10,625 nt of DNA from JBDTCS01 sp039923455 (GTDB lineage Bacteria > Bacteroidota > Ignavibacteria > Palsa-1295), in contig JBDTCS010000287.1 in the NCBI GenBank assembly GCA_039923455.1, positions 1 through 10,625 on the forward strand, in the 5' to 3' direction. This document shows, piece after piece, positions 1 to 8,504 of this stretch (positions within the stretch are counted from its first letter, which is position 1; each line of letters opens with the position of its first letter). The translations under genes were made by a program, and so were the position numbers. The notes under the pieces were generated by a model. That model was given only the letters and a program-made list of their open reading frames with translations. It ran no database searches and was not told the origin of the DNA.

Positions 1-653
1 TGAGAATTCATTAGCTCGGCCGCATGCAGAATATCCAGATACTCTCGGTGGTGTTCGACGTCATCGAGCAGTGATGCATTCAGTCGCATCGTCTGACCTG
101 TTCGCATGTTCTTTACTTCGAAATACCCGCGCTCGCGCCAAACAGCTTTTTGTCTATCTGAGTATCTATCGAACTTTGACACTGGTGCCCAAGCTGCGAC
201 AGCTCGCACAAGTGTTGATTTGCTTCCCACCAAAATTCCAATCGCAGCTCCTCGTGAGTGCCCGAGAATTCCAATCCGCGTGGCATCATACTCAGCCGCA
301 GATATGGGGAGTTCGGCATCCGAGGTGGTGATTTCGGCGCGTGCGATCGCACCGATCACATCTTCCGTTTCAGTCACCTCCAGCGAAAATGTGTTTTCGG
401 CAAAGCGATCAAGCTCCGTAAAGTTCTGAAGGTCATCCCCGACGCCATTGTGTGAAAAATTCATTCCGACGGCAACGAATCCGGCAAGCGCCAACTTCTC
501 TCGGATGGCTGGGAATGGCCCCCAATCCTTGAAGCCCTTGAATCCGTGTAAACACAGTATTACGGGCTTCTTGGTGTTTGACTCGATAAACCGAACGTCC
601 GCCCTAATTGCGTCCCCATTACGAGATCGAAATTCGAATTGTTTGATTGTCAT
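1..653 (-). CDS. alpha/beta hydrolase, partial (C-terminus beyond left edge)
   Basis: The reading frame starts at ATG 653-651 and stays open for 217 codons to the window edge, so the protein is cut by the window and not broken. It begins MTIKQFEFRSRNGD. Two hallmarks of the alpha/beta-hydrolase fold are visible: the oxyanion-hole segment LHGFKGFKDWG at residues 35-45, and the nucleophile elbow GHSRG at 131-135 with Ser133 as predicted nucleophile. The acid and histidine of the triad should lie beyond the edge. Stretches such as NFSHNGVGD (65-73) resemble a hydrolase group common in Bacteroidota and Ignavibacteria, often annotated as dienelactone hydrolase or prolyl-oligopeptidase-like; I recall this from the family and did not search. 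No signal peptide is seen, so it is probably cytoplasmic. The start overlaps the clpB-like stop codon as ATGA (653-650), implying translational coupling. The substrate is unknown. Confidence 0.88.
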   Translation of the reverse strand, partial: MTIKQFEFRSRNGDAIRADVRFIESNTKKPVILCLHGFKGFKDWGPFPAIREKLALAGFVAVGMNFSHNGVGDDLQNFTELDRFAENTFSLEVTETEDVIGAIARAEITTSDAELPISAAEYDATRIGILGHSRGAAIGILVGSKSTLVRAVAAWAPVSKFDRYSDRQKAVWRERGYFEVKNMRTGQTMRLNASLLDDVEHHREYLDILHAAELMNS

Positions 654-2005
654 GCGATTCCCTCCGGAGCAAAGATCGGTTTTGGAGTAATACGAAAAAC
701 ATATTTCCCTGTTTCGTCATGATCCACTTCGATTGTATCACCTTGCGTGAGCTCACCACTCAGCATTTTTACTGCGAGGGGATCGACGATTTGCTTTTGG
801 ATCAATCGCTTCAGCGGACGAGCGCCATACATCGGCTCGAAGCCACTCTTTGCCAACCAATCACGCGCATCATCCGTCACGCGAAGTTCGTAGCCGGCAT
901 TGCTGACCATTTCGAGCACGCGCTTTAGTTGCAAATCGACAATCTTACGAATGTCGGATTGCAGCAACGGCTCAAACATTACAATTTCATCCACGCGATT
1001 CAGAAACTCCGGACGAATCTGCTTGCGCAATTCCGTGAGCAGAGAAACCTTGAGCCGTGCTAGAATATCGTCTCGATTCTCATCGGTCATTGTTTGAATC
1101 TCCTCGGTGATAAGATGCGAGCCAAGATTCGAGGTCATGATGATGATGGTATTCTTAAAATCGACGGTTCGTCCTTGCGAATCGGTCAAACGTCCATCAT
1201 CCAATACCTGTAACAAAATATTAAATACGTCCGGATGTGCTTTCTCGATCTCGTCCAAGAGCAGAACGCTATATGGCCTGCGGCGAACGGCTTCTGTGAG
1301 TTGGCCGCCCTCTTCAAAGCCAACATATCCGGGAGGAGCACCGATCAATCTCGACACGGAAAACTTCTCCATATATTCCGACATATCGATTCGAACCATT
1401 GCGTGCTCATCATCGAACAAGAAATCTGCAAGCGCACGAGCGAGTTCTGTTTTTCCGACACCGGTGCTGCCGAGGAAAATAAAACTGCCGATGGGACGAT
1501 TCCTATCTTGCAATCCAGCGCGAGCCCGACGAATCGCATTTGAGACCGCAATAACTGCTTCGTCTTGCCCGACGATACGCTCATGGAGCCTATCTTCCAT
1601 TAAAAGCAATTTTGCACGCTCGCCTTCGAGCATCTTCGTAACGGGTATTCCGGTCCAGCGCGCAACGATCTCCGCAATATCTTCCGGGCCGACCTCTTCT
1701 TTGAGCATTTGCTTATCCTTTTGGATGCGCTCGAGATCTTCCTGCTTTTCTTTGGTCTGCTTCTCAAGATTTACGATTGTGCCGTATCGAAGTTCGGCGA
1801 CCTTCCCGAAATCACCTTCGCGCTCAAAGCGCTCGGCGTCGATGCGGGCTTGTTCGATCGCGAGTTTGTTGGCGCGAATATCGCGCAACAGATTTTTTTC
1901 CAACTCCCAATGCGACCGCAGTTGGCTGCGTTGCTCGGTGAGATCCGCAAGTTCGCGATCGATCTCTCTGAGCCGGGCGGCGGTTGGTTCTGTGTACTTT
2001 GCCAT
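650..2005 (-). CDS. N-terminally shortened ClpB-type AAA+ disaggregase (M-domain + NBD2 only)
   Basis: The product is 451 residues from ATG 2005-2003 and matches the C-terminal half of the Hsp100 disaggregase ClpB, which threads aggregated proteins through a hexameric ring with DnaK. Residues 1-100 are charged, helical, coiled-coil-like sequence corresponding to the later part of the ClpB middle domain. The linker motif RWTGIPV is at 116-122. The second ATPase domain has Walker A GSTGVGKT (179-186), pore loop GYVG (226-229), Walker B LLLDEIEKAHP (248-258), sensor-1 TSN (291-293), RPEFLNR with the arginine finger (331-337) and sensor-2 GARPLKR (394-400). All catalytic residues look intact. The N-domain, the first ATPase domain and the start of the M-domain are absent, about 400 residues, and nothing resembling them lies upstream. 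An earlier in-frame GTG at 2077 would add 24 residues unlike ClpB. It may be half of a split ClpB, a specialised single-ring protein, or a stable remnant. Confidence 0.9.
   Translation of the reverse strand: MAKYTEPTAARLREIDRELADLTEQRSQLRSHWELEKNLLRDIRANKLAIEQARIDAERFEREGDFGKVAELRYGTIVNLEKQTKEKQEDLERIQKDKQMLKEEVGPEDIAEIVARWTGIPVTKMLEGERAKLLLMEDRLHERIVGQDEAVIAVSNAIRRARAGLQDRNRPIGSFIFLGSTGVGKTELARALADFLFDDEHAMVRIDMSEYMEKFSVSRLIGAPPGYVGFEEGGQLTEAVRRRPYSVLLLDEIEKAHPDVFNILLQVLDDGRLTDSQGRTVDFKNTIIIMTSNLGSHLITEEIQTMTDENRDDILARLKVSLLTELRKQIRPEFLNRVDEIVMFEPLLQSDIRKIVDLQLKRVLEMVSNAGYELRVTDDARDWLAKSGFEPMYGARPLKRLIQKQIVDPLAVKMLSGELTQGDTIEVDHDETGKYVFRITPKPIFAPEGIA
660..665 (-). promoter_or_regulatory. Shine-Dalgarno sequence of the hydrolase gene
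   Basis: On the minus strand GGAGGG lies six bases before the hydrolase ATG, inside the last codons of the ClpB-like gene. It is the only start in this window preceded by a near-perfect Shine-Dalgarno motif, which supports the choice of ATG 653-651 and re-initiation at the ATGA overlap. Since it also encodes residues of the upstream protein, coincidence cannot be excluded. Confidence 0.5.
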
Positions 2006-2044
2006 AGTATTCGTTAATAATAATAGTATTAGGATTATGCGGCG

Positions 2045-2073
2045 CTGATAGGCGGCCGTACAGGAACAAACAA
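2045..2073 (-). promoter_or_regulatory. candidate promoter for the clpB-like gene
   Basis: On the minus strand TTGTTT (2073-2068) and TATCAG (2050-2045) are separated by 17 bases, a fair but not strong match to a sigma-70 -35/-10 pair. Transcription would begin near 2040 and give a leader of about 35 bases ahead of ATG 2005. This would exclude the GTG at 2077 as the start. No heat-shock-type operator is evident. This is inference from short motifs only. Confidence 0.28.
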
Positions 2074-2078
2074 TCACG

Positions 2079-2110
2079 TTTGATTAATTGCTTCCCCGTT
2101 GATACTTTTC
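2079..2110 (+). promoter_or_regulatory. candidate promoter for the five-gene operon
   Basis: TTGATT (2080-2085) and TACTTT (2103-2108) are spaced by 17 bases. Read in the Bacteroidota style, TTTG (2079-2082) and TACTTTTC (2103-2110) are close to the known TTTG/TAnnTTTG promoter of that phylum, with one mismatch in the second element. The first gene starts at 2158, leaving a leader of roughly 40 bases. The position is sensible, but the motif evidence is modest. Confidence 0.4.
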
Positions 2111-2121
2111 GATAGCCGGTT

Positions 2122-2137
2122 CGCGGAAATTTTCGCG
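2122..2137 (+). promoter_or_regulatory. operator-like palindrome CGCGnAAATTTnCGCG
   Basis: These 16 bases read CGCGGAAATTTTCGCG and are symmetric at 14 of 16 positions around a centre between 2129 and 2130. The only asymmetric pair is G2126/T2133. The site lies just downstream of the proposed -10 element and about 20 bases before the nitronate monooxygenase start, where a repressor could block initiation or early elongation. It has no loop and would make a poor RNA hairpin, so a protein-binding DNA site is more likely. The regulator is unknown. Confidence 0.35.
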
Positions 2138-2157
2138 CTTAGCCGTATTTTTGACAA

Positions 2158-3120
2158 ATGGAAACAGAGCTTTCTCGATTATTAGGGATTCGTTACCCGA
2201 TCATTCAGGCCGGAATGGTTTGGACGAGCGGCTGGAAACTCGCCACAGCGAGTGCTCGCGCAGGGGCGCTTGGACTGATAGGTGCGGGTTCGATGAAGCC
2301 CGAACTGCTGGCCGAACATATTCGCCAAGCCAAAGAAACCGACGTCGCGACTCAAATCGGAGTGAATATTCCTCTGATTCGAGGCGACGTGGAGAACCTA
2401 GTTCGTGTTACAATCGAAGCGGGCATCAAGGTCGTATTCACATCAGCCGGAAGCCCGACAGTCTTTACGAAAAGACTTCGCGATGCCGGCTGCTTCGTTG
2501 CACATGTGATCGCAAGTACTCGCCACGCACGAAAGGCCGAAGAGGCTGGGTGCAACGCCGTCGTAGCTGAGGGATTCGAAGCAGGTGGCCATAATGGAAT
2601 TGATGAGATCACGACGCTCGCGCTCGTGCCGCAAGTAGTGGATGCAGTCAAGATCCCGGTAATTGCTGCGGGTGGAATCGCCGATGGAAGGCAGCTACTC
2701 GCGGTGCTTGCGCTTGGTGCTCAGGCGGCGCAGATCGGAACGCGGTTTGCGGCAACGATAGAAGCAAGCTCGCACGTGAACTATAAGAACGCTGTTGTTC
2801 AAGCCGAAGACACTTCGACGATTCTTGCTCTGAAAAAAGTTGCCCCCGTCCGACTCAAAAAGAACGCATTCGCGCTTCGGGCACTCGAAGCCACTCGTTC
2901 CGGAGCAACTCGTGAACAAGAATTGGAACTGTTGGGAAAAAAGCGAGAGATGCTTGGAATTTTCGAAGGCGATCTGGAAGAAGGTGAACTTGAGATGGGG
3001 CAATCCTCGGGTTTGATCCGTGAGATTCTCTCTGCTGAGGAAGTCGTCCGAAAGCTGATCGCAGAATACACCGTTGCACTACAGCACATTAATAGTCTAA
3101 GCTTGGCAAGCAATACATGA
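2158..3120 (+). CDS. FMN-dependent nitronate monooxygenase / FabK-like oxidoreductase
   Basis: This 320-residue protein belongs to the 2-nitropropane dioxygenase (nitronate monooxygenase) family, a TIM barrel binding FMN. Family members oxidise alkyl nitronates to carbonyl compounds and nitrite; the close relative FabK is an enoyl-ACP reductase. Seen in the sequence are the N-terminal IRYPIIQAGM (11-20), IGVNIPL (67-73), the region AEGFEAGGHNG (137-147) with His145 in the place of the conserved active-site histidine, the phosphate-binding AAGGIADG (170-177) and QIGTRF (192-197). The length fits both nitronate monooxygenases and FabK, and the C-terminal EGDLEEGELEMGQ segment is shared with Bacteroidota proteins annotated as the former. 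Family membership is secure; the choice between the two reactions is open. The ATG at 2158 begins just before the conserved N-terminus and has no Shine-Dalgarno. The stop overlaps the next start (ATGA). Confidence 0.88.
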   Translation: METELSRLLGIRYPIIQAGMVWTSGWKLATASARAGALGLIGAGSMKPELLAEHIRQAKETDVATQIGVNIPLIRGDVENLVRVTIEAGIKVVFTSAGSPTVFTKRLRDAGCFVAHVIASTRHARKAEEAGCNAVVAEGFEAGGHNGIDEITTLALVPQVVDAVKIPVIAAGGIADGRQLLAVLALGAQAAQIGTRFAATIEASSHVNYKNAVVQAEDTSTILALKKVAPVRLKKNAFALRALEATRSGATREQELELLGKKREMLGIFEGDLEEGELEMGQSSGLIREILSAEEVVRKLIAEYTVALQHINSLSLASNT

Positions 3121-3884
3121 GCTTCAGTGAGATACTAATATCTATCGCAATCGGAGTTTTCACCGGTTTCGCATCAGGGCTGATGGGAATCGGTGGTGGA
3201 GCACTTGGAACTCCACTAATCCGCTTATTGCTCCAAGCACCGCCGATCATCTCACTCGCAACTACAATGCCGGTGATGTTCCCTTCCGCAGTGTCGGGAG
3301 CAACGGCATATATCAAACAGCGTAAGGTCGATACGCGACTTGCTATTATGCTACTGATCACAGCAGCCCCAATGACTTGGATCGGCGCGATCGTAACTAC
3401 GATGGTATCAGGTCAGCTTCTGATGATTTTTACCGCAGTCTTCCTTACTATCATCGGAATCTCCTTTCTTGTACGCAGTTCGGTATTGCGCATAGAGACA
3501 GACGAGGAGGAACCTCTCGCACCGGTGAGTACGATTGCGGCATTATTGGTAGGGATCATTGGCGGATTCTTGGCGGGACTCCTTGCGATTGGAGGAGGGG
3601 TGGTTTACGTGCCCGCTATCCTACGCATATTCAAACGTCCCATGAAGGTCGCGCTCGCTACTTCCCTCATTGTCGTGATGGCTGTTTCGATTCCCGGAAC
3701 GATCAAACATGCCATGCTCGGCCACATCGACTGGCAAATGGCCGCTCTGATCTCGATCGGTGCCTTCCCCTCTGCATTTTTCGGAGCAAAACTTGCGCTG
3801 AAACTAAGAAATAGGACGCTGGAGTGGATATTCGGGATTTGCACGATAACGTTTGGTGTTTACTTCTTCTTCAGCCAACTTTAA
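3117..3884 (+). CDS. TauE/SafE-family membrane permease (putative sulfite/organosulfonate exporter)
   Basis: This 255-residue, very hydrophobic protein has the internal duplication typical of the TauE/SafE (formerly DUF81) family, inner-membrane permeases linked in some bacteria to export of sulfite, sulfoacetate or similar anions. The first repeat contains GFASGLMGIGGG with GTPLI behind it (17-35) and LATT at 47-50. The second contains GFLAGLLAIGGG with YVPAI behind it (150-168) and LATS at 180-183. About seven or eight membrane segments are apparent, with an acidic loop (TDEEEP, 128-133) between the halves. The start overlaps the stop of the nitronate monooxygenase gene by four bases, so the two are probably translated together. 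The family assignment is firm; the substrate cannot be read from sequence. Neighbouring genes show no sulfur metabolism. Confidence 0.88.
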   Translation: MSFSEILISIAIGVFTGFASGLMGIGGGALGTPLIRLLLQAPPIISLATTMPVMFPSAVSGATAYIKQRKVDTRLAIMLLITAAPMTWIGAIVTTMVSGQLLMIFTAVFLTIIGISFLVRSSVLRIETDEEEPLAPVSTIAALLVGIIGGFLAGLLAIGGGVVYVPAILRIFKRPMKVALATSLIVVMAVSIPGTIKHAMLGHIDWQMAALISIGAFPSAFFGAKLALKLRNRTLEWIFGICTITFGVYFFFSQL

Positions 3885-3901
3885 TGGGCTGAAACAGCCC
3901 A
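3885..3901 (+). promoter_or_regulatory. hairpin filling the tauE-miaE gap
   Basis: TGGGCTG (3885-3891), loop AAA and CAGCCCA (3895-3901) form a perfect seven-base-pair stem. It occupies all but one base of the 18-base gap between the permease stop (TAA 3882-3884) and the miaE start (ATG 3903). No run of T follows, so it is not an intrinsic terminator. It sits where a ribosome binding site would be and may tune miaE translation or protect a processed mRNA end. Confidence 0.5.
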
Positions 3902-3902
3902 A

Positions 3903-4478
3903 ATGTTAGGACTTCAGTGCGCTACTACCGAAGCTTGGATTCTCGCCGCAACTCTCGACCCCGCGAGTTTGCTGATCGACCACGCACACTGCGAAAAAAA
4001 GGCCGCCGTTATGGCTATCTCGGTTCTTACCCGATATCCCACTAAACGAAAGCTCGTTGAGGAGATGGCGAATCTTGCGCAAGAAGAGATGTCGCACTTC
4101 GCACAAGTCCTCGATATCTTGTACGCCCGAGGCTATACCTTCGGACGTGATCCCGGTGACACATACGTTCAAGCATTGCGCATACACATTCGCAAGCAAG
4201 AGCCGGGACGATTGCTCGATACACTCCTCGTCAACTCACTCATCGAAGCTCGCTCATGCGAACGCTTTCAGCTATTAGCGAATCACGTTCCTGATCAAGA
4301 GTTAAGCGAGTTCTACCGTTCGCTTCTCGAAAGTGAAGCCGGTCATCGCACGATGTTTCTTGAACTTGCCAGAGAATATTTCCCCAAAAAAGAGGTGAAA
4401 ACTCGCCTTGAAGAATTAAGCGCAGCCGAAGCTGCGATCATCACGACACTCTCGTGCGAACCAACCATGCACGGATAA
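3903..4478 (+). CDS. miaE: tRNA-(ms2io6A37)-hydroxylase MiaE
   Basis: MiaE is a non-haem diiron monooxygenase that hydroxylates the isopentenyl side chain of the modified adenosine at position 37 of tRNAs reading UNN codons, after MiaA and MiaB have acted. The 191-residue product is mostly helical and shows the expected ligand pattern: Glu31 in DHAHCEKKAA (26-35), Glu62 and His65 in EEMSHF (61-66), Glu115 in LIEARSCERF (113-122), and Glu145 and His148 in ESEAGH (143-148). The length fits the family. The start MLGLQ is the normal N-terminus of relatives and lies directly behind the hairpin, with no Shine-Dalgarno. uvrB begins 11 bases after the stop, so both are likely co-transcribed. Neither miaA nor miaB is in the window; the enzyme needs them elsewhere in the genome. 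Confidence 0.93.
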   Translation: MLGLQCATTEAWILAATLDPASLLIDHAHCEKKAAVMAISVLTRYPTKRKLVEEMANLAQEEMSHFAQVLDILYARGYTFGRDPGDTYVQALRIHIRKQEPGRLLDTLLVNSLIEARSCERFQLLANHVPDQELSEFYRSLLESEAGHRTMFLELAREYFPKKEVKTRLEELSAAEAAIITTLSCEPTMHG

Positions 4479-4489
4479 ATATTACTGCT

Positions 4490-6541
<2,052 letters not shown>

Positions 6542-6555
6542 TTCTCAACCGATAA

Positions 6556-7266
6556 GTGCTTTCGCTCTTTCTACCTCGGAGGTGCGTTCATTGTGAGGCA
6601 ATCGTGTCACCAAAGCCTGGTCAGACATTGATCACAAGCTACCTCTGCAAATTGTGTATGCGGCTCATCGAGCACTCCGTACCGGTTGAGCCGGTCGCGG
6701 CTCGGGAAAAGTTGGAGCAGTTGATTAAACTCTCGAAAGAGACAAAAATATTCATCGGTTATAATTTCATTCAGCAGAGTGTGATCCAATCCGTGGTTCA
6801 TGCTTTCAAATATTACGATATGCCACGCCTCGCGTTTGCTGCAGGCGAGGTACTCGGAACAGCTGCGTTAACGCACCTGGGAGATTTCGACCTCTTGCTC
6901 CCTGTACCGCTCCATCGCACGCGGCTTGCCGATCGAACCTACAATCAATCGGAGAGACTCGCTGCCGGGATTTCGAATGTCTGGAAGGTCCCGGTCGCAC
7001 GCCCTACTTTGGTACGTAGAAAAAAACCAACGAAAACACAAACTTCGCTTTCGGAATCCGAGCGATGGGAAAATGTGAGGGATGCTTTCGTCCTCAGTCG
7101 CACGGCTACCCTCGAATTGCAAGACAAACGAGTTGTGATCATTGATGATGTGCTGACGACCGGCGCTACGATTGCGAGCATTGCTAGCTTGCTTCAGGAT
7201 GCAGGAATCACGTCCATTCACATCATGACGCTTTCATGTCCACCGGATCTCGATGACCTAACCTAA
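6556..7266 (+). CDS. ComF-family phosphoribosyltransferase-like protein
   Basis: The 236-residue product has the ComF/GntX architecture. An N-terminal zinc-finger-like pair of cysteine motifs (CVHC at 10-13 and CKLC at 31-34) is followed by a type I phosphoribosyltransferase fold with LLPVPLHRTRLADRTYNQSERLA (from 113) and the PRPP-binding loop VVIIDDVLTTGAT (193-205). In competent bacteria ComF helps import single-stranded transforming DNA, but many non-competent species carry homologues of unknown role. The usual RGFNQ motif reads RTYNQ here (127-131), a mild deviation. Translation must start at GTG 6556 or later because an in-frame TAA lies directly before it; no Shine-Dalgarno is visible. 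It follows uvrB by 14 bases and is the last gene before the terminator. Family assignment is secure; a role in competence is inference. Confidence 0.9.
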   Translation: MLSLFLPRRCVHCEAIVSPKPGQTLITSYLCKLCMRLIEHSVPVEPVAAREKLEQLIKLSKETKIFIGYNFIQQSVIQSVVHAFKYYDMPRLAFAAGEVLGTAALTHLGDFDLLLPVPLHRTRLADRTYNQSERLAAGISNVWKVPVARPTLVRRKKPTKTQTSLSESERWENVRDAFVLSRTATLELQDKRVVIIDDVLTTGATIASIASLLQDAGITSIHIMTLSCPPDLDDLT

Positions 7267-7276
7267 CCTCATAAAA

Positions 7277-7308
7277 AAAACGCTCTTGCATTTCTGCAAG
7301 AGCGTTTT
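7277..7308. terminator. bidirectional intrinsic terminator between convergent genes
   Basis: A perfect 14-base-pair stem (7277-7290 with 7295-7308) encloses the loop TTTC. The GC-rich core CGCTCTTGCA is flanked by A8 on the left (7273-7280) and T4 on the right (7305-7308). It lies 10 bases after the comF-like stop and about 40 bases after the stop of the convergent secreted-protein gene. For minus-strand transcripts the hairpin is followed by eight U residues, so it should act more strongly in that direction. Confidence 0.9.
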
Positions 7309-7349
7309 CCAATAAAACCAAAGGAATTCCTAAACTCCTCGTATTCTTC

Positions 7350-8504
7350 TTACTTCGAGAGCACCATGCGGCGCGTCTCGGTGAAGCTGCCTGCCTTCAA
7401 TGTGTAGAAGTAGGTGCCGGAAGGAAGCTCCGAAGCATCAAACTTCACACTGTGCTCGCCAGCCTTCTGAGTTGAATTCACAACTGTTGCGACTTCCATA
7501 CCGAGTGCATTGTAAACCTTCAAAGAAACTTTGCTCAGTACTGGAAGAGCGTAGTTGATCTCTGTCGAAGGGTTGAATGGGTTTGGATAGTTCTGCGCAA
7601 GTCTATAAGCTGCCGGCTGTGCACTCGATTCGACAACACCTGCTGTCGGGTCTGAGAGATAAGCCGTCATCAACATGTTTGGATAAAAATGCTGAGTCGG
7701 ATCGGCAACTGTGTAATAACGACCTGCCATGTAATAATCGAAGTAATGCTTCTGATCCTGTGGAAGCGCCACGTAGAGGCAGCGATCCATCGTCGAATCA
7801 ACCGCGCGCTGATCACTGATGTTTGCATCAAAGGTGAATTCGACGCTATTCATCGTGGGTTCTGCGCCACCTTTGTCAACAAAGATGCAGAAATTATGGT
7901 CTTTTGCTGCTAGCAACTTGTGCTTGAAGCTAACGGTGATCGTTTGGTACTGATGCTGAACTAACTGTTCCGCTGGATACGAAATGCTCGCCAATGCCGT
8001 CGTCCCAAGATCCACACCCGGAAGCGTTGAACCATTGTTCAACGTGATCTCGGAGACATGCGTCGCGATTACGCTTAGATGGTTCGTTCCATCAACAGGC
8101 ACGCTGTCAATTCCGACCATGAACTGGACACTATCCAAATACGCTTTGGTGAGTGTTGTCGTAAAGCGCATTGCGTACCCATGCGTATAGAAGACAGTCG
8201 AATCAGCGTGCGAAGCATCGTTGTAAAGATAAAAGCTGTCGTTCTGAGGAAACACCTGGAAAAAGTTATCCGTCGTGTCACCAAAGTAAGAAAGCGGCTC
8301 GACCTTCGTCAATGCATTAAGCGGAGTAGCTCCGCCCTTGACGAAAACCAACGAAGTTGGGGCAGTTGGTGTGTAAACGGAAGGAAGCGCACTTGGTACG
8401 GTCTTCGAAACCCCTTTTTGTGGCGCCAAAAGTTGAGCATGACTGGAGCCTGCGCCAATAAGAATAGCTGAGCAGACAAATAACGCTATAGCAATATGTT
8501 TCAT
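7350..8504 (-). CDS. secreted protein with type IX secretion C-terminal sorting domain
   Basis: The 384-residue protein starts at ATG 8504-8502 with a Sec signal peptide: MKH, a hydrophobic stretch to about residue 19, and a likely cleavage at SHA|Q (23/24). The last 85 residues form a type A sorting domain of the type IX secretion system, with QNYPNPFNPST (304-314), KVYNALGMEV (329-338) and the terminal SGTYFYTLKAGSF and RRMVLSK segments. The protein is therefore predicted to be moved through the outer membrane and released or anchored outside the cell. The middle part (about 60-290) is rich in beta-type sequence, aromatic and Asp/Asn residues, and I recognise no catalytic motif in it. The frame is open upstream to 8600, but that extension would bury the signal peptide, so the internal ATG is preferred. 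The gene ends at the shared terminator. Function unknown. Confidence 0.87.
   Translation of the reverse strand: MKHIAIALFVCSAILIGAGSSHAQLLAPQKGVSKTVPSALPSVYTPTAPTSLVFVKGGATPLNALTKVEPLSYFGDTTDNFFQVFPQNDSFYLYNDASHADSTVFYTHGYAMRFTTTLTKAYLDSVQFMVGIDSVPVDGTNHLSVIATHVSEITLNNGSTLPGVDLGTTALASISYPAEQLVQHQYQTITVSFKHKLLAAKDHNFCIFVDKGGAEPTMNSVEFTFDANISDQRAVDSTMDRCLYVALPQDQKHYFDYYMAGRYYTVADPTQHFYPNMLMTAYLSDPTAGVVESSAQPAAYRLAQNYPNPFNPSTEINYALPVLSKVSLKVYNALGMEVATVVNSTQKAGEHSVKFDASELPSGTYFYTLKAGSFTETRRMVLSK

Noticed and set aside
2004..2030. Eight-base direct repeat ATAGTATT (2004-2011 and 2023-2030) at the clpB-like start, in AT-rich sequence
   Set aside because: Short repeats are expected by chance in such AT-rich, trinucleotide-like DNA, and one copy overlaps the start codon.
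1107..2048. Long open frame of 313 codons on the plus strand, opposite the clpB-like gene
   Set aside because: Its product is rich in Ser/Arg with low-complexity composition, as expected from reading a real gene backwards. The minus strand encodes clearly conserved AAA+ motifs over the same bases.
2006..2077. Upstream GTG start that would add 24 residues with a short hydrophobic run to the ClpB-like protein
   Set aside because: The added residues do not resemble ClpB, the hydrophobic run is too short for a membrane anchor, and a candidate promoter overlaps this stretch.
2151..2156. TTGACA immediately before the nitronate monooxygenase start
   Set aside because: It matches a -35 hexamer, but a partner 17 bases downstream would lie inside the coding region, and no start is available there that keeps the conserved N-terminus.
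4454..4489. GTG start 36 bases before the uvrB ATG
   Set aside because: The extra 12 residues are not part of the UvrB family N-terminus and would overlap the end of miaE.
8079..8471. Open frame of 130 codons on the plus strand within the secreted-protein gene
   Set aside because: It lies opposite a gene with clear signal peptide and sorting domain, and its product has no recognisable features.
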